Below are positions 24,260 through 34,853 of a stretch of DNA of 64,000 nucleotides, one piece after another. Position 1 is the first letter of the stretch; each line of letters opens with the position of its first letter. This DNA is from Halorubrum sp. BOL3-1 (GTDB taxonomy: Archaea; Halobacteriota; Halobacteria; Halobacteriales; Haloferacaceae). The notes beneath the pieces are model-generated. The model made no database searches and was not told the origin of the DNA. It was given only the letters and a program-made list of their open reading frames with translations. A program made the position numbers and the translations under genes. The stretch covers positions 1,364,001 through 1,428,000 of the forward strand of contig NZ_CP034692.1 of NCBI RefSeq assembly GCF_004114375.1, given 5' to 3'.

Positions 24260-25405
24260 CTATCGGTCGTCGAGGGGGACGAACTCCGCGTCCTCGGGAC
24301 CGGTGTACCGGGCGCGGGGACGGATGAGACGGTTGTCCTCCTGGTACTCCGCGACGTGGGCGATCCAGCCGCCGGCGCGGCTCATCGCGAAGATGGGGGT
24401 GTACATATCGACGGGAATTCCGAGCGTGTCGTAGACGGAGCCGGAGTAGAAGTCGACGTTCGGGGCGATTCCCTTCTCGACGAGGCCCTGATCGGTGAGG
24501 TGCTCCTCGATGGCGGTGGTGTAGTCGAGCCACTTGGTGTCGCCCGACGACTCGGCGAGGTCGCGGAGCTTCTCTTCGAGGATCACCGCGCGGGGGTCCT
24601 TCACCTTGTAGACGCGGTGCCCGAACCCGGGGATGCGTCCGCCGCCGCCACGGGTGTCTTTCACCCACTCGACGGGGTCCTTCGAGGAGGCGTCGATCTC
24701 GTGGAGCACCTCCATCACGTCCTGGTTGGCGCCGCCGTGGAGGGGACCGGAGAGCGCGCCGATACCGCCGGTGACGCCGGAGTAGACGTCCGCCATCGTC
24801 GACCCGATCACCATCGCGGTGAACGTCGAGGCGTTGAGACCGTGGTCGGCGTGGAGGGTCAGCGCCATGTCGAACGTCTCCTCGCTCACGGCGTCCGGCT
24901 CGGTTCCGGTGAGCATGTAGAGGAAGTTCCCGGCGTGCGAGAGGTCCGGGTCGGGCGCGACCGGTTCCTCGCCCTGGCGGGCGCGCTCGAACGCGGCGAG
25001 GACCGTCGGGATCTTCGCCGTGATCCGGCGACCCTGACGGAGGGTGGCGTCGGCGTCGGCGCTCTCGCCGCCGTCGGGGTCGTACGCCGACAGCATCGAC
25101 GTCGCGGTTCGGAGCGCCGCCATCGGTCGCTCTCCGGCGTCCGCGAGGGACCGGACAGTCTCGATGACGTCGTCGCCTACCTCGCGCTCGGCCGCGAGGT
25201 CGGCGGCGAACGCGTCGAGTTCCGCGGCGGTAGGGAGAGAACCGTGCCACAGCAGATACAGCACCTCCTCGTAGCTCGCGCCGCGGGCGAGGTCCTCGAT
25301 GTCGTACCCGCGATACACGAGCTTTCCGACCTCGCCGTCGACGTAGCTCAGGTCCGACTCCGCGACGAGGACGCCCTCAAGCCCGCGTTTTAAATCGTCA
25401 GCCAT
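24260..25405 (-). CDS. citZ: Citrate synthase
   Basis: A 381-residue citrate synthase condensing acetyl-CoA and oxaloacetate, the entry step of the citric-acid cycle. Catalytic residues are visible: the His of LTLHADHGLNAST (about 186-198), the His of RIPGFGHRVYKVKDPRA (near 265-281), and the Asp segment NVDFYSGSVYDTLGIP (near 325-340). GPLHGGANQDVMEVL is the other family block. It is of the short Gram-positive/archaeal type. The start is ATG 25405 (MADDLKRGLEGVLVAES). It is convergent with the acyl-CoA dehydrogenase pseudogene and lies in the neighbourhood of korAB, consistent with a citric-acid-cycle region. Confidence 0.93.
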   Translation of the reverse strand: MADDLKRGLEGVLVAESDLSYVDGEVGKLVYRGYDIEDLARGASYEEVLYLLWHGSLPTAAELDAFAADLAAEREVGDDVIETVRSLADAGERPMAALRTATSMLSAYDPDGGESADADATLRQGRRITAKIPTVLAAFERARQGEEPVAPDPDLSHAGNFLYMLTGTEPDAVSEETFDMALTLHADHGLNASTFTAMVIGSTMADVYSGVTGGIGALSGPLHGGANQDVMEVLHEIDASSKDPVEWVKDTRGGGGRIPGFGHRVYKVKDPRAVILEEKLRDLAESSGDTKWLDYTTAIEEHLTDQGLVEKGIAPNVDFYSGSVYDTLGIPVDMYTPIFAMSRAGGWIAHVAEYQEDNRLIRPRARYTGPEDAEFVPLDDR

Positions 25406-25553
25406 ACCACGTCGTTCCGACCAACAGCAAAAAAGCGTTATCTTTCAGGAGGGATACGGTACGTCGATCGTGGTATGCCGCCGCGTCGAACGACGACGTG
25501 ACAGCTTCCGGAAACGTGCGGAGAGACGCCACACCACGGCCGCCAGCCTCACC

Positions 25554-27443
25554 TCACCGCGCCGGGACGACCGTCACCGTCCGGTTCCGGTCGATCGCGT
25601 CCTCCAGTTCCTCGGCGATGGCGGAGCCGCGGGAGACTTGGACCTCACCGCCGCGGCCGACGGTGGCGGTGAAGAGGTACTCGCCGTCGGCCCGTACCTC
25701 GACCGTCTCGCCGACGCCGTCGTCGACGTCGATGACGACGTGCCGCGAGGTGATCTCCGGCGCGACGGTCGTCCCACGCTCGGTACCGACCTGCCCCTCG
25801 CCGCGGCCGTTCTCCGAGGCGCCGCCCGACGGGTCCGGTCCCGATCCGCCGGGCTTGTCGTCGTGCGTGCGGACGTCGATGTCGATGCCGAGGCGGTTCT
25901 CGATGTCGGCGATGCGGCCGCCGCCCTTCCCGATCACCGTGCCGATGTCGCCCTCGGTGACGTAGACGACCGCCTCGTCGTCGCCGTTCAGCGTCACGTC
26001 GACGTGGCCGTGGGCGACCGAGCGGATCTCGCGTTCGATCTCCTTTTTGGCGATGCGGCCGACGCCGGTTTCGCTTTCGGCCTCGCCGCCCTCCTCGTCG
26101 AGCGGGACCGTGACGACCTGCCGGTTAAACGTGTAGATCTCGTACTCCGGGCGACCCGTCTCGAAGTTCGACACCTGAATGACGGGGCGGGCGAGGTCCT
26201 CGGCCGTCAGCCCGGCGGGCACCTTCACCTCCGTCGTCACGTCGTAGACGGTGTGGACCTCGCCGGCCTCGATGTAGACGACGGTGTCGACGATCTGGGG
26301 GATCATCCCGAGCTCGACGCGACCGACGAGCCGCTGGAGCGCGTCGATGGCGCGGGAGGCGTGGACGACACCCACCATCCCGACGCCGGCCATCCGCATG
26401 TCAGAGAACACCTCGAAGTCGTTCGTCTTCCGGACCTCGTCGTAGATGGTGTAGTCGGGCCGGACCAAGAGGAGGGAGTCCGCGGTGTTCTCCATCTCCC
26501 CGCCGAGCGCGCCGTACTGGGTGATCTCCGGGCCGACCTGCAGGTCACGCGGCTTCTCCATGGTTTTCACCGCGTAGTCGCTGTCGTTTAAGAACTCCGC
26601 GACCGCCTGCGCGAACGTCGACTTCCCGGCGCCGGGCGACCCGGAGATGAGCACGCCGCGCTTGCGCTCCTCGAACCGCTCGCGGAGCTCGTCTGCGAAC
26701 TCGTAGTCGTCGAGGGTGGTCTTCGCGATGGGGCGGACCGCCGTGACCTCGATTCCGTCCGCGAACGGGGGCCGCGCGACCGCGATCCGGTAGTTGCGGA
26801 ACTGGACGATGTCCATCCCGTCGTCCGACAGCTCGATGAACCCCTCGCTCGACTGGCGTGCCAGGTCGACGATCGAGTTGGCCCACTCCGACATCTGCTC
26901 TTCGCTCGTCTCCTCGTCGCCGGCCTCGACGTAGCGCATCTCGCCGAGCTGCCCGCGCTTCGCCTTCGGCACGGTTCCCGTCTTGAGGTGGACCGACATC
27001 GTCTCGTCGGTGAAGAAGTCACGGATCGGCAGGTCGTCGACGACGCCGCGGGCGACCGGCTCGACGTACTCGACGTCGAGTCCCTTCGCGCGGGCGACCT
27101 CGGCCTGGACAACGTCGCTGGACAGAAGCGTCGCGTCGTGGTCGGCGGCCAGGTCGCGGATCAGCGCGTCAACGTCGCCCTCGTGGGCGTTCGAGCGGGC
27201 GTCGCCGCTCGCTCGTTCACCGACGTACCGCAGTTCGATGGTCTCGTCGTCGGCGTGGTCGGCCAGCCGCTTGAGCTCGCTCAGCCCGTCCCAGCCGGAT
27301 TCGAGCCCGTCGTTCGCCTGCGACTCGAGTTCGCCGACGACCGCCTCCGGGACGAACACGGTGACCGACTCGTAGGTCCCGTCCGCGACGCGTTCGGACA
27401 CGCGGCCGTCGACGACCGCGCTCGTGTCCGGTACTACGTTCAT
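25554..27443 (-). CDS. PINc-domain ATPase with KH domain
   Basis: A 629-residue archaeal PINc/VapC-type ATPase. The N-terminal PIN domain (about 1-135) opens VVPDTSAVVDGRVSERV and has DVDALIRDLAADHDATLLSSD, giving the acidic nuclease residues. A VirB11/PilT-like ATPase follows with Walker A ISGSPGAGKSTFAQA (Lys near 270) and a Walker-B-like DYTIYDEVRKTND. A KH RNA-binding domain with GTVIGKGGGRIADIENRLG is at about 490-510. A TATA-like CCTTATACGC is at about 27464-27473 (minus strand), about 25 bp before the ATG, so the transcript is likely leaderless. The family is widespread in archaea and its RNA target is undefined; a role in RNA processing or decay is inferred. Confidence 0.87.
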   Translation of the reverse strand: MNVVPDTSAVVDGRVSERVADGTYESVTVFVPEAVVGELESQANDGLESGWDGLSELKRLADHADDETIELRYVGERASGDARSNAHEGDVDALIRDLAADHDATLLSSDVVQAEVARAKGLDVEYVEPVARGVVDDLPIRDFFTDETMSVHLKTGTVPKAKRGQLGEMRYVEAGDEETSEEQMSEWANSIVDLARQSSEGFIELSDDGMDIVQFRNYRIAVARPPFADGIEVTAVRPIAKTTLDDYEFADELRERFEERKRGVLISGSPGAGKSTFAQAVAEFLNDSDYAVKTMEKPRDLQVGPEITQYGALGGEMENTADSLLLVRPDYTIYDEVRKTNDFEVFSDMRMAGVGMVGVVHASRAIDALQRLVGRVELGMIPQIVDTVVYIEAGEVHTVYDVTTEVKVPAGLTAEDLARPVIQVSNFETGRPEYEIYTFNRQVVTVPLDEEGGEAESETGVGRIAKKEIEREIRSVAHGHVDVTLNGDDEAVVYVTEGDIGTVIGKGGGRIADIENRLGIDIDVRTHDDKPGGSGPDPSGGASENGRGEGQVGTERGTTVAPEITSRHVVIDVDDGVGETVEVRADGEYLFTATVGRGGEVQVSRGSAIAEELEDAIDRNRTVTVVPAR

Positions 27444-27542
27444 ACCGTATATCGGTCCGGGAAGCGTATAAGGGTGTTCGACCCGGGGCGCTCGGTCGTC
27501 CGCAGCCGCCGCCCCCGTCTCCTCGGCGGCGGCCCGCTCCGC

Positions 27543-28259
27543 TCAGTCGTCCGCGGCCGCCGCCTCCGTCCCCTCGGCGGCGACCCGCTCGGCGTAGGTC
27601 GTGAAGTTCTCGAACAGCGCCTTCGCCTCGCAGGCGGCGTCGTACGCCGCGGGCGTGATCGAGTCGAGGACCGCGTCGACGCGCGCGTCACCGATCTGCT
27701 CCCGCTTGCCGTCGGTCACGTCCCGTGCGGTCTCGACATCGTACTCGGGATGGAACTGGACGCCCCAGCAGTGCCCGTCGCGGAAGGCGTGGACGCCGTG
27801 TTCGTTCTCGGCTAAAAGCGTCGCGGACGGCGGAAGTTCGGCCACCGCGTCGCCGTGGGTCGTGAAGGCGGTGAAGGCGTCGTCGATCCCCTCGAACAGC
27901 GGGTCGTCGCGCAGCCGACGGATCTCGTTGTAGCCGATCTCGAACCCGTCCATCCCGGCGACGCGGCCGCCGAGCGCCTCCGCGAGCACCTGGTGGCCGT
28001 AACAGACGCCGAGGACCGGGCAGCCGGCCTCGGCGGCCTCAGCCACGTAGTCGACGAGCGGCGGGATCCACGCCTCGTCCCAGTAGACGGACGAGCGCGA
28101 ACCGGTCACCACGACGCCGTCGAAGTCGGTGTGGTCGGGGAGGTCCCCCGCGGTGGCGTCGAACTCGACGAGGTCGGCGTCGATCTCTCTTCGGAAGTTC
28201 CGACGGGTGTTCGCGCCGTCGTGGGCGGCGTTCAACAGGGCGAGCCGGAGGCGAGTCAT
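27543..28259 (-). CDS. Class I glutamine amidotransferase-like protein
   Basis: A 238-residue type 1 GATase. The nucleophile elbow VLGVCYGHQVLAEALGG (Cys near residue 91) and the late FHPEYDVE (His-Glu of the triad, about 179-186) are intact, as is HTDFDGVVVTGSRSSVY near the oxyanion loop. It is a stand-alone domain with no fused synthetase, like GuaA-type small subunits or gamma-glutamyl hydrolase-like proteins, so it either serves an unknown partner or hydrolyses gamma-glutamyl compounds. The start is ATG 28259 (MTRLRLALLNAAHDG); the longer open frame upstream is Arg-rich and rejected. It ends 99 bp before the PINc-ATPase gene. Confidence 0.83.
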   Translation of the reverse strand: MTRLRLALLNAAHDGANTRRNFRREIDADLVEFDATAGDLPDHTDFDGVVVTGSRSSVYWDEAWIPPLVDYVAEAAEAGCPVLGVCYGHQVLAEALGGRVAGMDGFEIGYNEIRRLRDDPLFEGIDDAFTAFTTHGDAVAELPPSATLLAENEHGVHAFRDGHCWGVQFHPEYDVETARDVTDGKREQIGDARVDAVLDSITPAAYDAACEAKALFENFTTYAERVAAEGTEAAAADD

Positions 28260-28385
28260 CGACCGAACGAAGACGCGAGAGCGACAAAACGGTTGCGGCG
28301 CCGGACGCGACGGCCGCCGGCGCGGACGCGACACGACCGCGCGCCGAGGCCACCGAGACCGACCGCGACGGCGTCGGTCGAACCG

Positions 28386-29189
28386 CTACTCGAACGCGGC
28401 GCTCGCGTGTTCCGCGAGCCACCCGCCGAGCAGGTCGTTGACCGCGGCCGACGCCTCGACGCCGACGAAGTGCCGAGCGCCCTCAATCGGGCGGAACTCG
28501 CCGCGAGGGAGTCCCTCGGCGAGCGTCTCGCCGGCCGTGACCGGGCAGACGGTGTCGTCCGCTCCGTGGACGACGAGCGCCGGCGTCGTGACCTCGAACA
28601 GCCGGTCGACCAGGTCGAACCCCTCGATCGCGGCCCGGTGTGCCTCGTACGCCTCCCGGTCCGCGTCCTCCGCGAGGCGCCACTCCGCGATCCGCGAGAG
28701 CACGTCCGGGTGCGCCTCGCGGAAGTCGGCCGAGAGTAGTTCGTTCAGCGACTCCTCGACCGCGGCGGGGTCTGTCGGATCGGCCCAGACGCCGTCCGCG
28801 TTGTACGCGTCGCCAGCGGGCGGCGTCCCGACGAGCGCGAGGCTCGCCGGCCGCGACGAGGTCAGCGCGGCCGTCAGCGCGACAGTGCCGCCGAGACCGT
28901 AGCCGACGAGGTGGGCGTTCCGGACCCCCTCGGCCGCACAGACCGCTTCGAGGTCGGCCGCGAGCGAGTCGACTCGATAGGGACCGGGCGGCGCGTCCGA
29001 CCGCCCGACGCCGCGCGTCTGCGGCGTGAGTACGGTGTGCGGTCCCGCCACGGCGGCGTGTTGCCACCCGAACTGCCACGCGCCGAGACCCGCGTCGCCA
29101 CAGAAGACGACGGCCTCGGCGGGGGCACCGGCGTCGGGGGCGTCGACCTCGTACCTGATCTCGACGCCGGCGTTGGTCGCGTGCGGCAT
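28386..29189 (-). CDS. Alpha/beta hydrolase-fold protein lacking the Ser nucleophile
   Basis: A 267-residue alpha/beta hydrolase-fold protein resembling 3-oxoadipate enol-lactonase-like enzymes. The late Asp (VVHGADDTVCPVTAG, near 218-232) and His (GARHFVGVEAS, near 245) positions are present. The nucleophile elbow, however, reads LVGYGLGGTVALTAAL (about 96-111), so the usual G-x-S-x-G is G-Y-G-L-G. I recall related haloarchaeal proteins with the same loss, so it may be a family trait. Activity would then be non-hydrolytic or use another residue. It starts 11 bp after the alaS stop on the same strand and is likely co-transcribed with it. Confidence 0.75.
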   Translation of the reverse strand: MPHATNAGVEIRYEVDAPDAGAPAEAVVFCGDAGLGAWQFGWQHAAVAGPHTVLTPQTRGVGRSDAPPGPYRVDSLAADLEAVCAAEGVRNAHLVGYGLGGTVALTAALTSSRPASLALVGTPPAGDAYNADGVWADPTDPAAVEESLNELLSADFREAHPDVLSRIAEWRLAEDADREAYEAHRAAIEGFDLVDRLFEVTTPALVVHGADDTVCPVTAGETLAEGLPRGEFRPIEGARHFVGVEASAAVNDLLGGWLAEHASAAFE

Positions 29190-29200
29190 GAGGGAATTCG

Positions 29201-31981
29201 TCAGGCCTCTTGGAGGCTTCGGAGGACGTCCGGCGCCGCGTTGAGCGCGTCGTCAAGCGCGTCCGCGTCCGGCCCGCCGCCCTGCGCGAAGTCCGGCGGA
29301 CCGCCGCCGCCACCGCCGACCCGACCGGCGAGCTCCGAGACCACCTGGCCGGCGTTCACGTCGACCCCGTCCGGAACGCCGACGACGAAGCTCGCGGAAC
29401 CGCCGGCGCCGCTGCCGATCACCGCGACCTTCCCGTCGTCGACGTGGGCGTTCGCGGTGGCGCGCAGCTCGTCGGCATCGCCGTCAAGCCGCTGGATAAC
29501 CGCGGTCACCCCGTCGACCGCGACCTCCTCCGCGTCGGCGCCGCCGGAGGCGCGCGCGGTCGCCAGTTCCTCCTTGAGCGACTCGATCTCCTTCCCTCGC
29601 GCCTTCCACTCCTCGAAGAACCGCTCGGCGGTGTCCGGCACGTCGAGCGGGTCGACGTCGAGGACCGCCGCCGCGTCGTACAGCGCGTCCTCGGTGCGCT
29701 GGGTCGCCGCTATCGCGGCGGCGCCCGCCGCGAAGACGATCCGCTCGACGCCGTCCTGAACCGGCTCCGTTTTCAGCACCTTCACGGCGCCGATCTCACC
29801 GGTTCGGTCGACGTGGGTGCCGGCACAGGCCTGGACGTCGGCGTTACCGACGTGGATCAGCCGAATGTTCGTTCCCGGCGGGACCCCGCCCTGATACAGG
29901 TCGAATCCGTGTTCCGCCTCCGCCTCGTTGCGGTCGGGCCACTCCTGCCGGACGGGGACGTCGTCGCGGACCAGCTCGTTGGCGACCCGTTCGATCGCCG
30001 TCACGTCCTCCCGGGTGATGCGCTCGAAGTGGCGCACGTCGAGCCGCGCGGAGTCGGTCCCCTTCTGTGCGCCCGCCTGTCGGACGTGGTCGCCCAGCAC
30101 CTCGCGGGCGGCGTGCCCGATGAGGTGCGTCGCGGTGTGGTGCGCGCGGAGCCGGTCGCGGCGCTCGCCGTCCACCTGCCCCCGAACGAACTCGCCTTTC
30201 CCAGGGTCCGCGTCGGTCCGGTGGAGGACGACCCCGTCGACCTCCTGGACGTCGGTGACCTTGACGGTCGTCTCACCGACCGTGAGCTGGCCCCTGTCGG
30301 CCGGCTGGCCGCCGCCCTCGGGGTAGAACATCGTCTGGTCTAACGCGACGTCGTAGCCGCCGTCGGTCTCCAACACGTCGAGGACGACCGCCTCGAACTC
30401 CGTGCGACCTTGGTTGTCGTAGAACAGCTTCTCGGTCTCGGGGAGGTCCGCGAGCCGCTCGTCGCGCTCGTGACGCTCCTCGTCGCCGTCGTCCTCCTCG
30501 TGTCTGTCGGCGACGAGCGCGTAGAAGTCGTCGGGCACGTCGACGGTCGCGCCGCGCTCGTCGGCGATGTCCGCGACCATGTCGGGCTGGATCCCGTGCG
30601 AGTCGTACAGCTCCAGCAGCTCCGCGGTCGGGATCGGCTCCCCGGTGCCGGCGTGCTCGTCGGCGAGCTGCTCGACCTTCCGAGCGCCGCGCTCCAGCGT
30701 CTCCTCGTACTTCCGCTCCTCGCTACGGACGATCTCGCGGATCGTGTCGCGGTTCTCGTAGCCGAGCCGCTCGGCCTGCATGCCGACGAGCTCGTCGAGC
30801 GGCGCGTCGACGCCGACCTCGTCGACGAGCCGTTTCATCCGGCGTAACACCATCCGCGCGAGGTAGCCCGTCCCGACGTTCGAGGGGACGATCTCGTCGC
30901 CGAACATGTACGCGAGCGTCCGCGAGTGGTCCGCGATTGCGTAGATCGATTCGAGCGGCTCCGCCAGTTCGCGCAGCCGGTCGACGTCGACGTCGAGGCG
31001 GTCCGCGATCTCGCCGCGCGCGGCCTCCACGTCGTCGACATCGTCGATGTCGAGCCGCCCGGAGAGCTTCGCCGCGCGGTGGACTATCTCTCGGTCCGCC
31101 TCGGTGTGCTCGATCCCCGCGTTCTGCTTCAAGAAGTCGATCGCGTCGGGGTAGATCGCCTCGTACACCGTCGCGGTCCCCCGGCTCATCCACGTCCACC
31201 GTTCGAGACCGTACCCGGTGTCGACGATGTACGTGTCCATGAACGAGTAGGTGTGTCCGTCTTTCATCTCGTAGTCGCCGTCGGGGTCCCGCTCCATACA
31301 CATGAAGACGAGCGTCGCCAGCTCGGCTCCTTTATAAATAACCTCGATCGCCGGGCCGGCGTTGCCGCCGCCGACCCACGGGTCCTCGATGTAGGTTATT
31401 TCTTCCAGATCGGCGCCGAGGCTCTCGAACAGCTCGTCGCAGAACTGAACCGTCTCGTCTTTCCAGTACACCTCGCCGTGGTAGGCGTACTCGCCCTCGT
31501 CGACCTCCTCGCGCGTGTTGAACGCGTGGTGGGCCATCATCTCGAACGCCATCGTGTGTCGCCCCGTCTTGCCGACGTTGTCGATGTCCTGCATCCGGAT
31601 ACAGGGCTGTGAGACGGTCAGCGGGTTCGCCGGCGGCGGCGTCTGGCCCGAGGTGACCAGCGGCTGGAAGTCGTAGATCGACGCCTGGGTCAGGAGGACG
31701 TCGTCGCGCCAGCGGTTCGCCGCGACCGGATACGGGTCGATCCGCTCGTGGCCGTGGTCTTCGAAGAAGGAGAGGAACGCCTCGCGCATCTCCGACAGCG
31801 AGTGGGCCTCGGGAAAGCCCGGGTCGTCGATGAAGCTGTAGTCCGCACACGGCGGCTCGCCGCACAGTCCGCGGTCGGCGTCGCGGGTCCAGAAGTGGGA
31901 GCCACAAGAGGAGCACTCCTTGCGCTCGAACCCTTCCTCCTCGAAGTAATCGAGACGGTACTCCGATTCGAGATCACTCAT
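29201..31981 (-). CDS. alaS: Alanyl-tRNA synthetase
   Basis: A 926-residue archaeal-type AlaRS charging tRNA-Ala. It begins with an archaeal N-terminal zinc-binding segment [19 protein letters not shown] (about 19-37). The class II catalytic domain follows ([41 protein letters not shown]). The editing domain has the metal motif [11 protein letters not shown] near residue 613 and the matching [13 protein letters not shown]. The C-terminal oligomerisation domain ends with a Gly-rich [19 protein letters not shown] and [14 protein letters not shown]. Length and domain order are normal. The start ATG at 31981 is well separated from the neighbouring insertion element. Confidence 0.95.
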   Translation of the reverse strand: MSDLESEYRLDYFEEEGFERKECSSCGSHFWTRDADRGLCGEPPCADYSFIDDPGFPEAHSLSEMREAFLSFFEDHGHERIDPYPVAANRWRDDVLLTQASIYDFQPLVTSGQTPPPANPLTVSQPCIRMQDIDNVGKTGRHTMAFEMMAHHAFNTREEVDEGEYAYHGEVYWKDETVQFCDELFESLGADLEEITYIEDPWVGGGNAGPAIEVIYKGAELATLVFMCMERDPDGDYEMKDGHTYSFMDTYIVDTGYGLERWTWMSRGTATVYEAIYPDAIDFLKQNAGIEHTEADREIVHRAAKLSGRLDIDDVDDVEAARGEIADRLDVDVDRLRELAEPLESIYAIADHSRTLAYMFGDEIVPSNVGTGYLARMVLRRMKRLVDEVGVDAPLDELVGMQAERLGYENRDTIREIVRSEERKYEETLERGARKVEQLADEHAGTGEPIPTAELLELYDSHGIQPDMVADIADERGATVDVPDDFYALVADRHEEDDGDEERHERDERLADLPETEKLFYDNQGRTEFEAVVLDVLETDGGYDVALDQTMFYPEGGGQPADRGQLTVGETTVKVTDVQEVDGVVLHRTDADPGKGEFVRGQVDGERRDRLRAHHTATHLIGHAAREVLGDHVRQAGAQKGTDSARLDVRHFERITREDVTAIERVANELVRDDVPVRQEWPDRNEAEAEHGFDLYQGGVPPGTNIRLIHVGNADVQACAGTHVDRTGEIGAVKVLKTEPVQDGVERIVFAAGAAAIAATQRTEDALYDAAAVLDVDPLDVPDTAERFFEEWKARGKEIESLKEELATARASGGADAEEVAVDGVTAVIQRLDGDADELRATANAHVDDGKVAVIGSGAGGSASFVVGVPDGVDVNAGQVVSELAGRVGGGGGGPPDFAQGGGPDADALDDALNAAPDVLRSLQEA

Positions 31982-32125
31982 TACACGAACGTGGCCCGTG
32001 TTCCTCCAAAAGGGTTCCGGGGTCGCTCGTCGGCCGTCCCCTCGGAAGCCCGAACGCGGCCGCGACGGGAAGTATGACGGCCGCGACAGAGATACGACAA
32101 CTGGAGGAAGACGAGACGACGGGAC

Positions 32126-32839
32126 GTCTGACCGGTAGTGTTCAGATAAGCTGATTCCATGCGAAAGCGAACGATCTGAGCCACTCGTTCGCTGTTTCTG
32201 CTCCGGCGTTGCTAAAACAGTTTGAGAAACTGGTAGTTCTGCGTTTTACCTCACGAAAAACACGTTCGATACTGTTCCGCTTTCCATGTCGTTCGTATCT
32301 AAAGTTGAGATCGTGTTTGCGACAGGCTCGCTGAAGTGGAGCCGCGCCATCAACGAGAAAGATCGCGTCATCTACATCGTGTTTTTCGCGGAGTTCCGCG
32401 AAAAACTGATCTGCGAGCGCGTTATTTCTCGTCGTTTCAAGCCGTGTATGTAGTAAATCGTTCGAGTCAGTATCGACAGCAGCGTACAGCCAATACTGTT
32501 CATCGTTGAGCTGAATCACAGTCTCGTCAACTGCGACGTGATTCGGGCTGCGGCCAGTTTCTGGCTGTAGATCGGCTTTGTGAACCCAGTTATGAACGGT
32601 CGATCGAACTTGATCAACACCAAAAACCTCAAGAAACGAAACAGTATTCGAAAGCGATAGTCCTGACAAATGGAGCTGAATACTGAGCTTCATCAACAGT
32701 CTCGGTGTTGCTTCTCGCTCCACAAACTCTAAGTTGATCTCGTCTAAACAGCCGCTGAGGCGGTCGTTTTCGGGCATGAATCACTTTGAAAACGCACCGC
32801 CTCACCTTTCAAACCTTATCTGAACACCGCCGTCTGACC
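32126..32839. mobile_element. Complete IS6-family insertion sequence with 8-bp target duplication
   Basis: The element itself spans 32134-32831 (698 bp). Its ends are imperfect inverted repeats: GGTAGTGTTCAGATAAG on the left and, read inward from the right, GGCGGTGTTCAGATAAG, two mismatches in 17. It is flanked on both sides by the identical 8-bp GTCTGACC (32126-32133 and 32832-32839), a target-site duplication of the size made by IS6-family elements. One intact transposase gene fills most of it. The exact duplication indicates a simple and fairly recent insertion. It lies in the gap between alaS and the histidine kinase gene. Confidence 0.93.
32142..32777 (-). CDS. IS6-family DDE transposase
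   Basis: A 211-residue transposase of the IS6 family, haloarchaeal subgroup. The N-terminal region has a helix-turn-helix-like [17 protein letters not shown]. The DDE catalytic triad is intact: [22 protein letters not shown] (first Asp split here near residue 83), [19 protein letters not shown] (second Asp near 141) and [17 protein letters not shown] (Glu near 172). The start ATG at 32777 and stop at 32142 lie just inside the terminal inverted repeats. Length is normal for short haloarchaeal IS6 transposases. Its base composition is more AT-rich than the flanking genes, as expected for a mobile element. Confidence 0.93.
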   Translation of the reverse strand: MPENDRLSGCLDEINLEFVEREATPRLLMKLSIQLHLSGLSLSNTVSFLEVFGVDQVRSTVHNWVHKADLQPETGRSPNHVAVDETVIQLNDEQYWLYAAVDTDSNDLLHTRLETTRNNALADQFFAELREKHDVDDAIFLVDGAAPLQRACRKHDLNFRYERHGKRNSIERVFREVKRRTTSFSNCFSNAGAETANEWLRSFAFAWNQLI

Positions 32840-32883
32840 GGTAAGAAGATTTATGTTCTCGGCGTGAGCTATCAAGTACCATC

Positions 32884-34803
32884 GTGACTTCCGCGTTAGG
32901 CGAGCACGCGTCAGTTATCGTGCTCGGCGACGACCCCGAACGCACCGGAGATATCGGGACACGGTTCGAGTCGGAGGAGGGCGGTTCCGACGGCGACGGC
33001 GGATTCACGGTCGAGACGCACACCGTCGGGTCCGACGCGGTCGGATCGGAACGGATCGCCGACGTCGACGTGATCGTCGTCGTCGACGAGACGGGACTTG
33101 AACGCGTCCGATCGGCCGACCGTGTGGGTGTCGTGGTCGCGTCCGTCGACGACCCGACGGCCGAGATCGCGATCGATCCGATCGTTGACGCGGTCGCCGG
33201 GACGCCAGAGGCGCTCTCGGAGACCGTCTCGTGGCTGCTCGCACGCGACCGGGGGTCCGTCGTTCGGTCGGCGCCGACGCGGACGCCCTCCCGGATCGAA
33301 CAGCTCAACGCCGGAATGGCTGAGCTCGCCGCCGTCAGATCGGTCGACGAGGCGTACCGGGCCGCGATCGCGGTCGCCGAGCAGGTGTTCCCGAAGTACC
33401 AGGCCGTGGTCGCCGTCCGGGACGGAGAGTGGGTCGAACCGGTGGTCGCGTCCGGCGGGACACCGGTCGAGGACTGTAACCGAGTCCGCGTCGGCAGCGG
33501 CGTAGCCGGACGCGCCGTTCGGACCGGCGACGCGTCGATCGCGCCGAACCCGAACCCTGAGAGCCGGTTCGACAGGCTGCTCACCGTCCCGGTTGGCGAC
33601 GACATCGTCTTCCAGCTCGCGGCCGACGGAACCGACGAACTCGACGACGCCGACCGCAGACTGGCGGAGTTGCTCGGCTCCCACCTCGAAGAGACGCTCG
33701 ACCGAATCGCGGTCACCGAGACGCTCCGCGCCGAGCGCGACAGGCTCCTCGCGCTGTTCACGAACGTCCCGGACCCCGCCATCGCCTACGACTACGCCGA
33801 CGGCGACCCGATCGTCCGGCAGGTGAACGACGCGTTCGAGGCGACCTTCGGATACGAGGCGGAGACGGTGCGCGGAGAGTCCATCGACGAGTACATCGTT
33901 CCGCCTGACGCCGAGCCGGAGGCCGACGACCTCAACGACCGGCTACAGCGCGGTGAAAACGTCCGCCGAGAGGTGACGCGTCTCACCGCCGACGGGCCGC
34001 GCCACTTCATCCTCCACGTCATCCCGATCCACCTCGACGCGGCGAACGCGGCCGGCTACGCCATCTACACCGACGTCACCGACCGGCGGGAGCGCGAGGA
34101 GATGCTCGGACGGCAGAACGAACGGCTCGACGAGTTCGCGTCCATCGTGTCACACGACCTCCGGAATCCGCTATCGGTCGCGGACGGGTACGTCGACCTC
34201 GCACGCGAGACGGGCGATCTGGCCCATCTCGACAGGGCTGCCGACGCGATCGACCGAATGGACGAACTCGTCGCGGACCTCCTGTCGCTGGCCAGACAGG
34301 GACGAGCGGTGGGCGAGACGGACTCCGTCCTGCTGTCCGACCTCACGCGCGAGGCGTGGGAAAGCGTCGACACCGACGGCGCGACCCTCACCGTCGAGTC
34401 GGACGTGACCCTAGAGGCGAACCGGACGCGACTGTGCGAACTGTTCGAGAACGTCTTCCGGAACAGCGTGGAACACGGTTCCACGAGCAGTCGGGCGGAG
34501 CCCGACGACAGCGTCGAACACGGCCGCGACTCTTCGGGCGACCCGCTCTCCATCCGGGTGGGAACCGTGATATTCCGCGGAGACGACGGCACCGCTACAG
34601 ACGGGTTCTACGTCGAAGACAACGGGACCGGCCTCCCAGAGGGCGACATCGACCGGGTGTTCGAGAGCGGGTTCACGACCGACGAGTCCGGCACGGGACT
34701 CGGGCTCGCAATCAGCGAACGCATCGCCGAGGCGCACGGCTGGACCGTCGAGGCTCGCGCCGCCGAAGACGGCGGGGCGCGCTTCGAGTTCCGAACGTCC
34801 TGA
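32884..34803 (+). CDS. GAF/PAS sensor histidine kinase
   Basis: A 639-residue cytoplasmic sensor kinase with no membrane segments. It has an N-terminal receiver-like or unknown region (about 1-135), a GAF domain (about 145-285), and a PAS domain (about 295-410: [20 protein letters not shown]). The HisKA box [20 protein letters not shown] has the phosphorylated His near 422. The HATPase has N box [14 protein letters not shown]1 [15 protein letters not shown] and G2 [18 protein letters not shown]. The start is GTG 32884, about 30 bp after the TATA-like GATTTATG (32849-32856). The IS6 insertion sits just upstream and may alter expression. No cognate regulator is adjacent; the ligand is unknown. 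Confidence 0.88.
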   Translation: MTSALGEHASVIVLGDDPERTGDIGTRFESEEGGSDGDGGFTVETHTVGSDAVGSERIADVDVIVVVDETGLERVRSADRVGVVVASVDDPTAEIAIDPIVDAVAGTPEALSETVSWLLARDRGSVVRSAPTRTPSRIEQLNAGMAELAAVRSVDEAYRAAIAVAEQVFPKYQAVVAVRDGEWVEPVVASGGTPVEDCNRVRVGSGVAGRAVRTGDASIAPNPNPESRFDRLLTVPVGDDIVFQLAADGTDELDDADRRLAELLGSHLEETLDRIAVTETLRAERDRLLALFTNVPDPAIAYDYADGDPIVRQVNDAFEATFGYEAETVRGESIDEYIVPPDAEPEADDLNDRLQRGENVRREVTRLTADGPRHFILHVIPIHLDAANAAGYAIYTDVTDRREREEMLGRQNERLDEFASIVSHDLRNPLSVADGYVDLARETGDLAHLDRAADAIDRMDELVADLLSLARQGRAVGETDSVLLSDLTREAWESVDTDGATLTVESDVTLEANRTRLCELFENVFRNSVEHGSTSSRAEPDDSVEHGRDSSGDPLSIRVGTVIFRGDDGTATDGFYVEDNGTGLPEGDIDRVFESGFTTDESGTGLGLAISERIAEAHGWTVEARAAEDGGARFEFRTS

Positions 34804-34853
34804 GCCGACGCCCGGTCCGAAACGACCTTACGCCGCGCGCGAGGGTATCCGGT

